Shown here: positions 26,007-35,153 of the stretch, piece by piece
How positions within the stretch are numbered: position 1 is the first letter of the stretch
Layout: the number at the start of each line of letters is the position of its first letter
Assembly (NCBI RefSeq): GCF_021261315.1
Contig: NZ_JAJSAX010000001.1
Coordinates: 558,001-622,000, forward strand
Source of the DNA: Epilithonimonas sp. JDS
GTDB taxonomy: Bacteria; Bacteroidota; Bacteroidia; Flavobacteriales; Weeksellaceae
DNA: 64,000 nucleotides
Direction: 5' to 3'
Notes under the pieces: model-generated
What the model saw: the letters and a program-made list of their open reading frames with translations, nothing else
What the model was told of the DNA's origin: nothing
Database searches by the model: none
Position numbers and translations under genes: made by a program

Positions 26007-26591
26007 ATGATTCAGATAGATGACAAACTGATTTCCGAAGATATTTTTGCAGAAAGCTTTGTCTGCAACCTTACCAAATGCAAAGGCGTTTGCTGCGTAG
26101 ATGGTGATACCGGTGCGCCTCTTGACAAAGATGAATTGCCAATTTTGGACGAGATTTTCCCCAAAATAAAATCCTACCTACGACCGGAAGGTGTGAAAGC
26201 CATCGAGGAACAGGGAACTTGGGTTGTAGATCCTTACGACGGCGGTTATGTGACAACATTGGTTAACGGAAGTGAGTGCGCGTATGTTATCTTTGATGAA
26301 AAAGGGACAACCAAATGCGGCATCGAAAAAGCCTACGAAGATGGCATGATCGATTGGAAAAAACCGATTTCCTGCCATCTCTATCCAATCCGCGTCAATG
26401 ATTATAAGACTTTCATTGCGCTCAACTATCACGAATGGGAAATCTGTAACGATGCGTGTACATTGGGAAAAGAATTGGAAGTTCGGATTTATAAATTCCT
26501 AAAAGAACCGCTGATTCGAAAGTACGGTGAAGAATTCTACAAAACCCTTTGCGATGCAGCGGAAGAGTGGGAAAAAGAATATAATTCTTAA
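26007..26591 (+). CDS. cysteine-rich DUF3109-type protein
   Basis: 194 residues, soluble. Cysteines are grouped as CNLTKCKGVCC near residue 20, then single Cys in SECAY and TKCGI, SCHLYPIR, and CNDACTLG near 150, which resembles the metal- or iron-sulphur-binding pattern of DUF3109/YkgJ-like proteins. The function is unknown. It follows a membrane protein gene closely. Confidence 0.88.
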   Translation: MIQIDDKLISEDIFAESFVCNLTKCKGVCCVDGDTGAPLDKDELPILDEIFPKIKSYLRPEGVKAIEEQGTWVVDPYDGGYVTTLVNGSECAYVIFDEKGTTKCGIEKAYEDGMIDWKKPISCHLYPIRVNDYKTFIALNYHEWEICNDACTLGKELEVRIYKFLKEPLIRKYGEEFYKTLCDAAEEWEKEYNS

Positions 26592-26600
26592 AAATAGAAG

Positions 26601-26628
26601 TTAGATATTAGAGTTTAGATGTTAGATT
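26601..26628. repeat. heptad-periodic tract (TTAGATA type)
   Basis: TTAGATA, TTAGAGT, TTAGATG, TTAGATT in direct succession, 10 bases after a stop codon. Nearly identical to the tract at 58934-58961. Confidence 0.6.
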
Positions 26629-26656
26629 AAAACTTCTAACTTAGAAATATTTTCAT

Positions 26657-26688
26657 AAAAAAGGAATCCAAAAGTGGATTCCTTTTTT
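26657..26688. terminator. bidirectional terminator
   Basis: A 14-bp perfect hairpin (AAAAAAGGAATCCA, loop AAAG) between the convergent DUF3109-type gene and the next minus-strand gene. Confidence 0.9.
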
Positions 26689-26712
26689 TTATTTGAATTG
26701 TTATTTTAAAGT

Positions 26713-27366
26713 TTAATTAATTTTAAACTCGTCATCAGAAATTGGCTGATTGATTTTGATGTCAGAATTTTTCATTTCGATATGTTGTCCGCCAGCATCG
26801 ATAGCCATTTCTTCAACAAATTTGATTCCGTCGATATCCGCATATTTGTTGATGGTCATACTGCCTTTGTCACTTTCTGTTTTGAAAAGTAAATTTGTTT
26901 TCGCATCAAAATAAGATTTGGAATCATCAGAAGAAAGCAGGAAATAATCTTTCCCTTCCAATTGTTTTTTCTCAACCGTTTTGATTTTTGCAGGATCCAA
27001 TCCAAGCGCATCCATTACTTTTGAAGTTTTCAGTTTCGCTACCTGATCTGCCGGGAATTCTATTTTTTGTCCCATTTGGTTAGCATAACCTTTCTCGCCA
27101 TCAAAAATCTGAACCATCTCCTGACCCATCATCGATTGTGTGGATTTATACTTGTTATCCTTTTTGATCGTTGTCCCCTGCATTTCCATTCCCATCACGC
27201 TGATGGTATTTTTCATAGAAAGCGTTTTTACAGCTTCCAATTTTTGTTTTCCACCAAGTGCGGTAACGTAGTTGTCAATGATTTGCTTTGCCGTTGGTAC
27301 TGCCTGAGCCGCCATATTTGCGACCATCAAAGTAGACAATGCAAATGTTAAAATAATTTTTTTCAT
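26713..27366 (-). CDS. secreted protein, LolA-like fold suspected
   Basis: 217 residues with a signal peptide (MKKIILTFALSTLMVANMAAQA). The mature part has the layout of lipoprotein-carrier-like (LolA/LolB fold) proteins: TAKQIIDNYVTALGGKQKLEAVKTL, then alternating strands with MGQEMVQIFDGEKGY, YFDAKTNLLFK and a final DDEFKIN. Many Bacteroidota have such paralogs with no assigned role. It is a single gene with a terminator on its 3' side. Confidence 0.82.
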   Translation of the reverse strand: MKKIILTFALSTLMVANMAAQAVPTAKQIIDNYVTALGGKQKLEAVKTLSMKNTISVMGMEMQGTTIKKDNKYKSTQSMMGQEMVQIFDGEKGYANQMGQKIEFPADQVAKLKTSKVMDALGLDPAKIKTVEKKQLEGKDYFLLSSDDSKSYFDAKTNLLFKTESDKGSMTINKYADIDGIKFVEEMAIDAGGQHIEMKNSDIKINQPISDDEFKIN

Positions 27367-27456
27367 AATTTTTAAATTTTCCCTGAACTAAAATAGTTAT
27401 TTTTCTTAAATATCTTCTGTTAATTGGTTACGATCAACAGAAAAATGTTACAAAAA

Positions 27457-27481
27457 AAAGACTCCAAATATTGAAGTCTTT
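27457..27481 (-). terminator. terminator after the 11-mer repeat protein
   Basis: AAAGACT (27457-27463) pairs with AGTCTTT (27475-27481), with an A-run upstream that is a U-tract on the minus strand. Confidence 0.65.
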
Positions 27482-27492
27482 CATTGTCAATG

Positions 27493-27834
27493 TTATTTTT
27501 TAAGATCTGCTTTCACGTCTTTGTAACCGTCAGAAACAGCATCAGCGCCTTTCACTGCGGTCTTTTCTACAGCTTTCGCACCTTTCTTAGCAGTCTTTCC
27601 GGTCCATTTTGCACCCTTCTTCACGCCGGTTTTGGTAGCTTTCGCGCCTTTAGTCGCTTTATCGCCGACCCATTCAGCGCCATCTTTCACGCCTTCGCCG
27701 GTTGCTTTCGCGTCTTTTTCAACGGCCGTTCCTACAGCTTTTGCATCTTTTTTCACTTCCTGTTTTGCTGTCTGGGCATTCATTGCAACTGCTACAAATA
27801 GAAATGCTGCTGCTGATAAGATTCTCTTTTTCAT
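27493..27834 (-). CDS. secreted Lys/Ala-rich protein with 11-residue repeats
   Basis: 113 residues from the ATG at 27834; a longer frame upstream has no signal and enters the divergent promoter region. A signal peptide (MKKRILSAAAFLFVAVAMNAQ) is followed by seven consecutive 11-residue units with consensus K-x-A-K-A-x-x-x-x-V-x (for example KDAKAVGTAVE, KGAKATKTGVK, KGAKWTGKTAK). Eleven-residue amphipathic repeats are typical of LEA group 3 proteins, apolipoproteins and synuclein, which bind membranes or protect on drying. No function is assigned; a periplasmic membrane- or DNA-binding helix is possible. Confidence 0.8.
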   Translation of the reverse strand: MKKRILSAAAFLFVAVAMNAQTAKQEVKKDAKAVGTAVEKDAKATGEGVKDGAEWVGDKATKGAKATKTGVKKGAKWTGKTAKKGAKAVEKTAVKGADAVSDGYKDVKADLKK

Positions 27835-27967
27835 CTTTTTATATTTTAAAATTAATGTTTCAATATTAGCACAAAGTAAGCCAAAAATATTAATTGATAT
27901 TTTAATTCTAAAAAATAAATTTTTCCATTTCGTTTCAAATAAGAAAAACAATATTTTTGCAAAACCG

Positions 27968-28828
27968 ATGTCAAAATCCACCCAGACTACCAAACGAAAA
28001 ATTCATAAAAAAAGAAAAAGCGTTTTCATAAAGAAACGTTGGATTCTTCTGATCATTCTTCTAATGTCTTTGTTTGGAACAGGATTTTATCTGAGACAAA
28101 AAATCAATTATTACTTCTCTTATTACTTAGGAAAACATTTCGAACACAAAAATCTCACGAACTCGGAAAAGGAATCAGCTAGAATTGATAAAATCGTCGG
28201 TCTCTATTCCAATCAAACTTTTGGATTCGACATTTCCCATTATCAAAGAAAAGAAGACATCCAGTGGGACAGTCTGAGTATTGGCAACCGAACGATTCCT
28301 CTGAAATTCGTAGTTCTGAGAGCAAGTATGGGCAATCGAAAATTGGATAAGAACTTTGATCATTTTTGGGAAACTGCAAAACACCACGGTCTCATCCGAG
28401 GTGCTTACCACTTTTATCGTCCGGATGAAGACCCGATAATGCAGGCAAATTCTTTTCTTTCTGTTGCAAAATTGGAATCTGGCGACCTGCCTCCAATTCT
28501 TGACATCGAAAAAAATCCAAGAAAAAAATCAAAAGAACAATTGGTTTCTGACCTCAAGGTCTGGATTAAAATAATGGAAGAAACCTACGGCGAGAAACCA
28601 ATCATCTACACGTACTACCATTATTACAAAGATTATCTGAAAGGCGAATTTGATGATTATCCTCTTTGGCTGGCGAATTACAATGATGTTCCCACGCCGT
28701 CACCAGATGATGAGTTTCAGTTCTGGCAATTCTCTGAAAACGGGATTGTTTACGGTATTAATTCCAAAGTCGATTTGGATATTTACAACGGAAATCTTTG
28801 GAGCTTGAAAATGATGACGATTGATTAG
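27968..28828 (+). CDS. membrane-anchored lysozyme, glycoside hydrolase family 25
   Basis: 286 residues from the ATG at 27968. A very basic N-terminus and a single transmembrane segment (about 25-44) anchor the protein. The GH25 domain shows GFDISHYQ (Asp88), RGAYHFYRP (146-152), PPILDIE (Asp179, Glu181), PIIYTYYHYY, PLWLANY and VDLDIYNG. It cleaves the N-acetylmuramic acid to N-acetylglucosamine bond of peptidoglycan. The upstream open frame antisense to the 11-mer gene is not used. It ends two bases from the convergent hydrolase gene. Confidence 0.93.
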   Translation: MSKSTQTTKRKIHKKRKSVFIKKRWILLIILLMSLFGTGFYLRQKINYYFSYYLGKHFEHKNLTNSEKESARIDKIVGLYSNQTFGFDISHYQRKEDIQWDSLSIGNRTIPLKFVVLRASMGNRKLDKNFDHFWETAKHHGLIRGAYHFYRPDEDPIMQANSFLSVAKLESGDLPPILDIEKNPRKKSKEQLVSDLKVWIKIMEETYGEKPIIYTYYHYYKDYLKGEFDDYPLWLANYNDVPTPSPDDEFQFWQFSENGIVYGINSKVDLDIYNGNLWSLKMMTID

Positions 28829-28829
28829 T

Positions 28830-29609
28830 TTATTTTTTTATAAACTCAATCACATCTTTGTTCAGCTCTTCCGCTCTTTCTATCGGAACGCCGTGAGAAG
28901 CACCTTTGTAGATTTTCAATTTCGAATTAGGAATTTCTTTGGCGATGTATTCTGTATGCGAACGTAGGATTAAATCATTTTCACCTGCTAAAACAAAGAC
29001 TTTCGCTTTGATATGGTTGAGTTGTGCCGTGGTGATTTTTGGTTCGTCAATCATCAATTGAAGCAGGCGAATCTCACGTTCTGGTTTGTTTTCAGCTTTC
29101 ATTTTCTCGGCGTCCTTTTTCATATTTTCGACTTCACTTTCTCCTACGCCATTTGGGAAAACGTTGGCGCCGCTTGTAATGACTTTGTTGATGTTGTTTG
29201 GATATTTAATAGCAAACTCAAGTCCTGTATTTCCGCCATCACTCCAGCCGAGAATATTGATTTTCTTTAATTTCAATTCATCCGCCAAAGCTTTTACATC
29301 ATCCGCAAACTTAATGTAAGTCAAAGGTTCAGTCGAAGTGTCCGTACTTTTACCTTGAGCGCGCGTGTCCATCGCAATGATTTTGAAATGCTTGGAAAGC
29401 TCCGGAATTTCTTTCGTAAAAGCGTCGATACTTCCGCCATTTCCGTGCAACAAAAATAATGGTTCGCCTTTTCCGTACACTTCGTAGTAGATATCGGCAT
29501 CTTTCAAATGAAGTATTTTTCCCACTTTTTCATTTGTTCCAAAATCTGAAACTTGGGCTAAGCCAATAGTATAACTACATAACAAAACTAAGAACAGTAT
29601 CTTTTTCAT
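28830..29609 (-). CDS. secreted alpha/beta hydrolase
   Basis: 259 residues with a signal peptide (MKKILFLVLLCSYTIGLAQ). The hydrolase fold shows LFLLHGNGG (oxyanion region), nucleophile Ser in LGWSDGGNTG, Asp in AGENDLI and His in KGASHGVP. It should be a periplasmic or secreted serine hydrolase such as an esterase; the substrate is unknown. It converges with the lysozyme gene, with only one base between them. Confidence 0.9.
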   Translation of the reverse strand: MKKILFLVLLCSYTIGLAQVSDFGTNEKVGKILHLKDADIYYEVYGKGEPLFLLHGNGGSIDAFTKEIPELSKHFKIIAMDTRAQGKSTDTSTEPLTYIKFADDVKALADELKLKKINILGWSDGGNTGLEFAIKYPNNINKVITSGANVFPNGVGESEVENMKKDAEKMKAENKPEREIRLLQLMIDEPKITTAQLNHIKAKVFVLAGENDLILRSHTEYIAKEIPNSKLKIYKGASHGVPIERAEELNKDVIEFIKK

Positions 29610-29647
29610 TGGATTTGATTAATGGTCAAATGTAGAAATAAATCAAA

Positions 29648-30472
29648 CTACTTTTTCACTTTCACATCAATGTTGATAGCTGGCGCTGCCATTCCGATTT
29701 TTTCCCAATTGCCATAGAACGAACGGTAATATCCCGACCTGAAAAGCGCACCGCTCAAAGCCACTTTCCCATCCGATTGTCCAATAAACTGAATCCCAAC
29801 AAAGAATTTTCCTTGAAGCCAAATTTTTTCATTGCTCACATCCACAGAAAAAGTCGACTCTTGCAATTTGTTTTTATCAATATTGGCGATGATGTCTTTA
29901 TTCAAAATCAGATTGTTCGGTTTGCCATCTTTCTCATCATAAATCGTGTAACGAACTTTGATTGGCGTTGTCGCTTCGAATCTGGAAAAATTAATATTGA
30001 TTTTGGTGATTTTCAGTTTTTTGCTGGAACTGAATTCCACCGCAGTTTCTTCTACGACCGAATTTCCTTTTTCCATATTCGGCGTAAACATTACTGATTT
30101 CGATTTGCTGTTCACGCCCAGATTTTTGTCTTTGTAATTATTGGGAACGAGGACAACTTCCTGTATATTGGTGACTTTTTCGTACAAATAAATAGTGTGA
30201 GGATTCTGTTTTGCAAAATCTTCCACAGAGCTTCGGAACTGTTTGTAGCCGGGAACATCGACCATTAATTCTTTGTCTTTCGAAACATTGTCCAAGTTAA
30301 TTTGGAATTTCCCATTTTCGTCCGCCTGAATTCCGGAACCTTCATTCATAATTCCAATTTTAGCGTAAGGAATTGGTGTGTTATCTCCTTTCGAAAGGAC
30401 AGTTCCAGAAATAGTTTGCGCCTGAAGAGCTACGAATGCGAAGATGGCAAACAGAAAGTTGAGTTTTTTCAT
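29648..30472 (-). CDS. secreted protein with carboxypeptidase-regulatory-like domain
   Basis: 274 residues. The signal peptide (MKKLNFLFAIFAFVALQAQ) is followed by a beta-sandwich domain typical of CarboxypepD_reg-like (ISGTVLSKGDNTPIPYAKIGI, ENGKFQINL, about 20-95). The C-terminal 160 residues form a second beta-rich domain (ITKININFSRFEATTPIKVR) of unknown type. Family members are found in Bacteroidota near TonB receptors, but none is adjacent. The role is unknown. Confidence 0.83.
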   Translation of the reverse strand: MKKLNFLFAIFAFVALQAQTISGTVLSKGDNTPIPYAKIGIMNEGSGIQADENGKFQINLDNVSKDKELMVDVPGYKQFRSSVEDFAKQNPHTIYLYEKVTNIQEVVLVPNNYKDKNLGVNSKSKSVMFTPNMEKGNSVVEETAVEFSSSKKLKITKININFSRFEATTPIKVRYTIYDEKDGKPNNLILNKDIIANIDKNKLQESTFSVDVSNEKIWLQGKFFVGIQFIGQSDGKVALSGALFRSGYYRSFYGNWEKIGMAAPAINIDVKVKK

Positions 30473-30584
30473 AGAGTTTAATTTGATTGCAAACTTCTGA
30501 AATTTCCCATTCCAATTATCTCAAGGAAAGGTTAAATACGTTTTAGTTTTCGTTAAATTTTTCTAAAGATGTCAATGAAACGTA

Positions 30585-30670
30585 GAATCTCCGCAGCCCG
30601 GCTTGAACGGACTCTTCGAGAACCTCAGAGTGACATTACAGAAGACGGATAAAGCTGCCCAAATAATTAT
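30585..30670. repeat. structured intergenic element, family B, copy 1
   Basis: Outer stem GCAGC (30593-30597) with GCTGC (30654-30658), inner stem ACTCT (30611-30615) with AGAGT (30627-30631). Conserved text includes CTTGAACG and CGGATAA followed by GCCCAAATAATTAT. The second copy is at 60560-60642. Confidence 0.65.
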
Positions 30671-30719
30671 GATTATCTGAATTTTAAAATTTCATTTTCG
30701 TACTTTCGCAGCTGGAAAA

Positions 30720-30747
30720 ACTTCCAGCATCTAACCTCCATCATCCA
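30720..30747. repeat. heptad-periodic tract (ACTTCCA type)
   Basis: ACTTCCA, GCATCTA, ACCTCCA, TCATCCA immediately before the uup start codon. Together with GCTGGAA just upstream it can fold back. Confidence 0.55.
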
Positions 30748-30754
30748 ACCAAAA

Positions 30755-32662
30755 ATGAATTACGTTTCTGCAGAAAATCTTAGCAAATCTTACGGCGTCA
30801 AAGTTCTGTTCAAAAATATTACCTTCCACGTGAACGAAGGCGACAAAATTGCCATCGTTGCCAAAAATGGAAGCGGAAAATCCACACTTCTGAAAATCCT
30901 GATGGGAAAAGAAATCGCGGATGGCGGTGAAGTGGTGATTAACAAAGACATCCAAGTGGTTTTGTTTGACCAGGAAATTGATTTTGACCCGAAACTTTCT
31001 GTGGAAGAATTTATGATGACTTTGGATTCTGCACCAATTCTCGCTTTGAAGAAATATCACCACGCTCTGACCTCGGAAAATCCGGATGATATGGAAACGG
31101 CTTTGGCAGAGATGGAAATCCATAAAGCCTGGGATTTGGAAAATGAGATGGAACAGATTCTTTCCCAATTGAAAATCACAGATTTATCGGCAAAAATGGG
31201 AACACTTTCCGGTGGACAAATCAAAAGAATTGCGCTGGCAAAACTTTTGACAGAAACCAGAGCGGAACATCGTCACACCTTGTTGATTATGGATGAGCCG
31301 ACCAACCACTTGGACGTGGAAATGGTAGAATGGCTGGAAAATTATTTGAGTAAGGCGAAAATTACCTTGCTTCTTGTGACGCACGATCGTTATTTCCTAG
31401 ATGCAGTTTGCGACAATATTTGGGAAATGGAAGACGGGAATCTCTATCTCCACAACGGAAGTTATGCGACTTACCTTGAAAATAAAATGATTCGCGAAGA
31501 CAACTTGAATTCGACGATTGATAAAGCCAACAACCTTTACAGAAAGGAATTGGAATGGATGAGAAGACAGCCGAAAGCGAGAACCACGAAGTCAAAATCG
31601 CGTCAAGATGATTTCTATGAAACTGAAAAGATAGCGAAAACCGACACGAGAAAAGAAACTTTGGCGTTGGATTTCGAGATGAAAAGATTGGGGAATAAAA
31701 TCCTTGAACTTCGAGACATCAATAAAAGTTATGGTGAGAAAGTGTTGTTCAAAGATTTTTCTTATCAATTTCAACGAGGTGAAAAAGTGGGAATTGTTGG
31801 GAAAAATGGTGCAGGAAAATCAACTTTGCTGAATATCATTCAAGGTTTTGAGCCAAAAGATTCTGGTGAGATTGAAACTGGAGAAACGATTAAATTCGGA
31901 TATTTTGCGCAGAAAGGTTTGACCTACAAAGAAGATGAACGCGTAATTGATTTCATCAAGGAAATTGGAGAGAATTTTCCTTTGGCTAATGGAAAGACCA
32001 TCTCTGCTTCTCAGTTCTTGAGATTATTTTTATTTGATGACCAGACGCAATACTCGCCGATTTCGAAACTTTCGGGAGGAGAAAAACGCCGATTGCACTT
32101 GATGTACATTCTTTATCAAAATCCGAATTTCCTGATTTTTGATGAGCCTACAAATGATTTGGATTTACCGACTTTGACGGTTCTTGAGAACTTTCTTCAG
32201 AATTTCCAAGGGAGTTTGATTATCGTTTCTCACGACCGATATTTTATGGACAGAATTGTGGACCACGTTCTGGCTTTTGAAGGTGACGGAAAAATCAAAG
32301 AGTTTGTCGGGAATTTCTCAGAATATCGTGAGAACCTTAAAAACGAAGAAAAAAATCCGAAGGTAGAAAAGACGGAAGCCGGAAGTCAGAAGTCGGAAGA
32401 AAAATCGACTGTGCAAGCTGTGCAAAATCCTCAACCAACAAACAACCAACAACCTAAGAAGAAATTATCTTTCAAAGAGCAACACGAGTTGGAAACAATC
32501 GAAAAGGAAATGCCTAAATTGGAAGAGCAACGAAGCAAAATCCTCGACGAACTGAACAACGAAACCGATTACGAAAAGATAGCCAAATTCTCAGCGGAGT
32601 TGGAAAGCATCTCTGAAAAATTAGAGAATTTAGAATTGCGTTGGTTGGAACTTCAAGAATAA
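30755..32662 (+). CDS. uup: ABC-F family ATPase, Uup-like
   Basis: 635 residues with two ATP-binding domains and no membrane segment. Domain 1: AKNGSGKSTLLKIL, LSGGQIKRIALAKLL, LLIMDEPTNHLD. Domain 2: GKNGAGKSTLLNII, LSGGEKRRLHLMYIL, LIFDEPTNDLDL. A linker rich in Lys and Glu (about 535-565) contains a 28-base heptad repeat (32373-32400). A C-terminal coiled coil (about 570-635) matches the DNA-binding tail of Uup. ABC-F proteins act on ribosomes, and Uup affects transposon excision and ribosome stalling in E. coli. Confidence 0.93.
   Translation: MNYVSAENLSKSYGVKVLFKNITFHVNEGDKIAIVAKNGSGKSTLLKILMGKEIADGGEVVINKDIQVVLFDQEIDFDPKLSVEEFMMTLDSAPILALKKYHHALTSENPDDMETALAEMEIHKAWDLENEMEQILSQLKITDLSAKMGTLSGGQIKRIALAKLLTETRAEHRHTLLIMDEPTNHLDVEMVEWLENYLSKAKITLLLVTHDRYFLDAVCDNIWEMEDGNLYLHNGSYATYLENKMIREDNLNSTIDKANNLYRKELEWMRRQPKARTTKSKSRQDDFYETEKIAKTDTRKETLALDFEMKRLGNKILELRDINKSYGEKVLFKDFSYQFQRGEKVGIVGKNGAGKSTLLNIIQGFEPKDSGEIETGETIKFGYFAQKGLTYKEDERVIDFIKEIGENFPLANGKTISASQFLRLFLFDDQTQYSPISKLSGGEKRRLHLMYILYQNPNFLIFDEPTNDLDLPTLTVLENFLQNFQGSLIIVSHDRYFMDRIVDHVLAFEGDGKIKEFVGNFSEYRENLKNEEKNPKVEKTEAGSQKSEEKSTVQAVQNPQPTNNQQPKKKLSFKEQHELETIEKEMPKLEEQRSKILDELNNETDYEKIAKFSAELESISEKLENLELRWLELQE
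32373..32400. repeat. heptad tract inside uup
   Basis: CGGAAGC, CGGAAGT, CAGAAGT, CGGAAGA in direct succession within the linker codons. Confidence 0.55.
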
Positions 32663-32718
32663 ATTATCAAATACAAAAAAGTGTAGTTAACAAAACACTG
32701 ACTAACAACGCTTTAAAA

Positions 32719-32804
32719 AGTTTATTTAGAATTATTTAAAATAATTTTGCAAACATTAACATTTCTTATACTTTTGCACTGTTTTTAACAATTCTAAATA
32801 AACT
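32719..32804 (+). promoter_or_regulatory. promoter with two opposed boxes (Fur-type operator suspected)
   Basis: TTG (32747-32749), 19 bases, TACTTTTG (32769-32776) is a textbook promoter. AGTTTATTTAGAATTATT (32719-32736) and AACAATTCTAAATAAACT (32787-32804) are inverted copies with 17 of 18 matches, one on each side of it. A 17-bp palindrome (32730-32746) touches the -33 element. The layout suits repression by an iron-responsive regulator. Confidence 0.6.
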
Positions 32805-32807
32805 ATC

Positions 32808-35063
32808 ATGAAAAAGCAACTTTTTGCTTTAGGACTACTTACCGTCTCCACATTATATCTTGCACAGGAAAAAAAGGTCGATTCTCTGGATATCAGAACA
32901 ATTGAAGATGTAAAGCTTCATAAAACCGGCAATCCCAACAAAGCGAAAACCTTCACAACAAAATCCAATCTGGATGTGATGGAAAATCCGCAGGCTGTGT
33001 CTATCGTGACTCACGAGATCATAGAACAGCAGCAGGCTCAGCAGCTTTCTGACGTTTTGAAAAATGTGAATGGTGTTTATATTACTTCTTCCAGAGGTTC
33101 TTCACAAGATAGTTTTGGAGCCAGAGGATATGTTTTCGGAAGTGAAAATATATACAAAAACGGAGCAAGGGTCAATAGTGGTGTTTTCCCGGAAGTATCA
33201 GGAATGGAGCGTGTAGAGGTTCTGAAAGGAAGTACTGCTATTCTCTACGGAAATGTAGCGCCCGGCGGTATTATCAATATGATTACGAAAAAACCACTTT
33301 TCAAAGAAGGTGGATCTGCAACTGTAAGCGCCGGAAGCTGGAACAATTATAAAATCGGCATTGATTATTATAACGCTCTGACAAAAAAAGCAGCTTTCCG
33401 TGTAAATGGTGCGTATGAAAACAAGGAAAGTTTCCGTAATGGCGTGACTGGTGAAAAATATTATTTCAACCCAAGTTTTCTTTTTAATCTGTCTGACAAA
33501 ACCCAATTGATTGTAGAAGGCGATTATTTGAAACAGGAATTCACCCCGGATTTTGGAATCGGAACGTTGGTATTGAATGCTACCACTTCCAAATCTATTA
33601 TTAATGATCTTCTTGACATCAAAGATAATCCTGGAATCTCTTGGCAGAATCAGATCAACCAAATGGCAACTTCTACTGTGACATTGAATCACACAATCAA
33701 TTCCAAATGGGGATTGAACGCTGTAGCTTCTTATCAAAATTACACCAGAGATTTTTTTGGAAGTGAAAGGATGCAATGGATGTACGAATCTGCGAAAAAC
33801 GATTACTATTGGGATAGAACGGCTGCAAAAAATTATCAGGAACAGAATTACGTTTCCCTGCAGGTCAACCTTAATGGTGAATTCAATACAGGAAAAATCA
33901 AACATAAATTATTATTTGGCGGCGATGCGGATTATCTGCAGGCCGATACTTACACATTTTCTTATTTGAAAAATGATGGATCGTGGACAGCAAATGGTGA
34001 TACTACGGTAAAATACGGCACTAATGGAGACACCAACAACGGAAAAATATATCTAAGCGATCAATCGACCTGGGCGAGCGGAGATGTTTTGGAAACGAAG
34101 AAGAGAGATCTACTGAGAACTCCTACGAGAAGAGTTGGTTTCTACATTCAGGATTTGATTTCGGTCACTGAAAAATTCAAAATCCTTGCGGGGGTTAGAT
34201 GGTCTTATCTTGAGAATAAACCGGTTCTCAGATCAACTTATTTTGACAATAAAAAATTTGATAACGCCCCGCTATTTTCTCAGAATGCCTTCTCACCAAG
34301 ATTTGGATTGGTTTACCAATGGACAGAGAACTTCACGACATTTGCAAGCTATTCCAATTCCTTTACACCCAATACAGGAAATGACATCAATGGTGCGGCA
34401 ATTCCTGCGTCTGTCATAGACCAATGGGAAGCTGGAATCAAGAAGAATCTTTGGAACAATGCACTGGCTTTCAACGTAACTGCCTATCAGATCACCAACA
34501 GCAATCTTGCTCAGACAGCTCCTTTCGGTGCCGATGGACTTGTAAATACCAACACGAATATTAAAGAATTAACAGGCAAAACCCGAAGCCGTGGCGTGGA
34601 AGTAGATATTACCGGTAATCCGCTGACGAACCTTTCGATTATTGCCGGATACTCTTACAATCATATGGTTTATCTGGAAACAGCTAGTTCCCTCAACAGT
34701 TCTATTGAAGGAGAAAGAGTTGTGCGTACGCCGCTCAATACTGCAAATGCATCAGTTTTCTATACGTTCGAAAGTTTTGCGAAAGGGCTTAAAATTGGAG
34801 CTACCGCCTTTTATACCGGAAACCGTTTTGGTGGCTGGAATAATCAGAAAGATAAAGATGGTAATCAAAAGACCGACCGTATGATTCCTATCGAAGGATT
34901 CACTACTGTAGATTTTAATGTTGGCTATCAATTCAAAAAATTCCTGATACAGGGTAAAGTGGCCAATGTGTTTGATGTACTGAGTTATAATGTTCACGAG
35001 AACTATTCCGTAAATCCAATTATGCCAAGAAACTTTTATGTAACGCTTACATATAAACTTTAG
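32808..35063 (+). CDS. TonB-dependent siderophore receptor
   Basis: 751 residues. Signal peptide MKKQLFALGLLTVSTLYLAQ, then a plug domain (ENPQAVSIVTHEIIEQQQAQQLSD; RVEVLKGSTAILYGNVAPGG; MITKKP) and a beta-barrel ending in the aromatic-rich YVTLTYKL. The plug text matches the FhuA/FpvA siderophore group. It imports ferric siderophores with TonB energy. The promoter carries two opposed AT-rich boxes, consistent with iron control. The next gene is a PepSY-type membrane protein, a common partner for iron reduction or release. Confidence 0.93.
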   Translation: MKKQLFALGLLTVSTLYLAQEKKVDSLDIRTIEDVKLHKTGNPNKAKTFTTKSNLDVMENPQAVSIVTHEIIEQQQAQQLSDVLKNVNGVYITSSRGSSQDSFGARGYVFGSENIYKNGARVNSGVFPEVSGMERVEVLKGSTAILYGNVAPGGIINMITKKPLFKEGGSATVSAGSWNNYKIGIDYYNALTKKAAFRVNGAYENKESFRNGVTGEKYYFNPSFLFNLSDKTQLIVEGDYLKQEFTPDFGIGTLVLNATTSKSIINDLLDIKDNPGISWQNQINQMATSTVTLNHTINSKWGLNAVASYQNYTRDFFGSERMQWMYESAKNDYYWDRTAAKNYQEQNYVSLQVNLNGEFNTGKIKHKLLFGGDADYLQADTYTFSYLKNDGSWTANGDTTVKYGTNGDTNNGKIYLSDQSTWASGDVLETKKRDLLRTPTRRVGFYIQDLISVTEKFKILAGVRWSYLENKPVLRSTYFDNKKFDNAPLFSQNAFSPRFGLVYQWTENFTTFASYSNSFTPNTGNDINGAAIPASVIDQWEAGIKKNLWNNALAFNVTAYQITNSNLAQTAPFGADGLVNTNTNIKELTGKTRSRGVEVDITGNPLTNLSIIAGYSYNHMVYLETASSLNSSIEGERVVRTPLNTANASVFYTFESFAKGLKIGATAFYTGNRFGGWNNQKDKDGNQKTDRMIPIEGFTTVDFNVGYQFKKFLIQGKVANVFDVLSYNVHENYSVNPIMPRNFYVTLTYKL

Positions 35064-35153
35064 AATTAAATACTATTAAATAATTTTTTCAATTGAAGCG
35101 GAAGTTGCAAATTTGCAGTTTTCGCTTTTAAAATTTATAAAAGACTGACTGAC

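Noticed and set aside
27632-27967. N-terminal extension of the GH25 lysozyme
   Set aside because: It is antisense to the 11-mer repeat gene; the true start at 27968 precedes a basic anchor and membrane segment.
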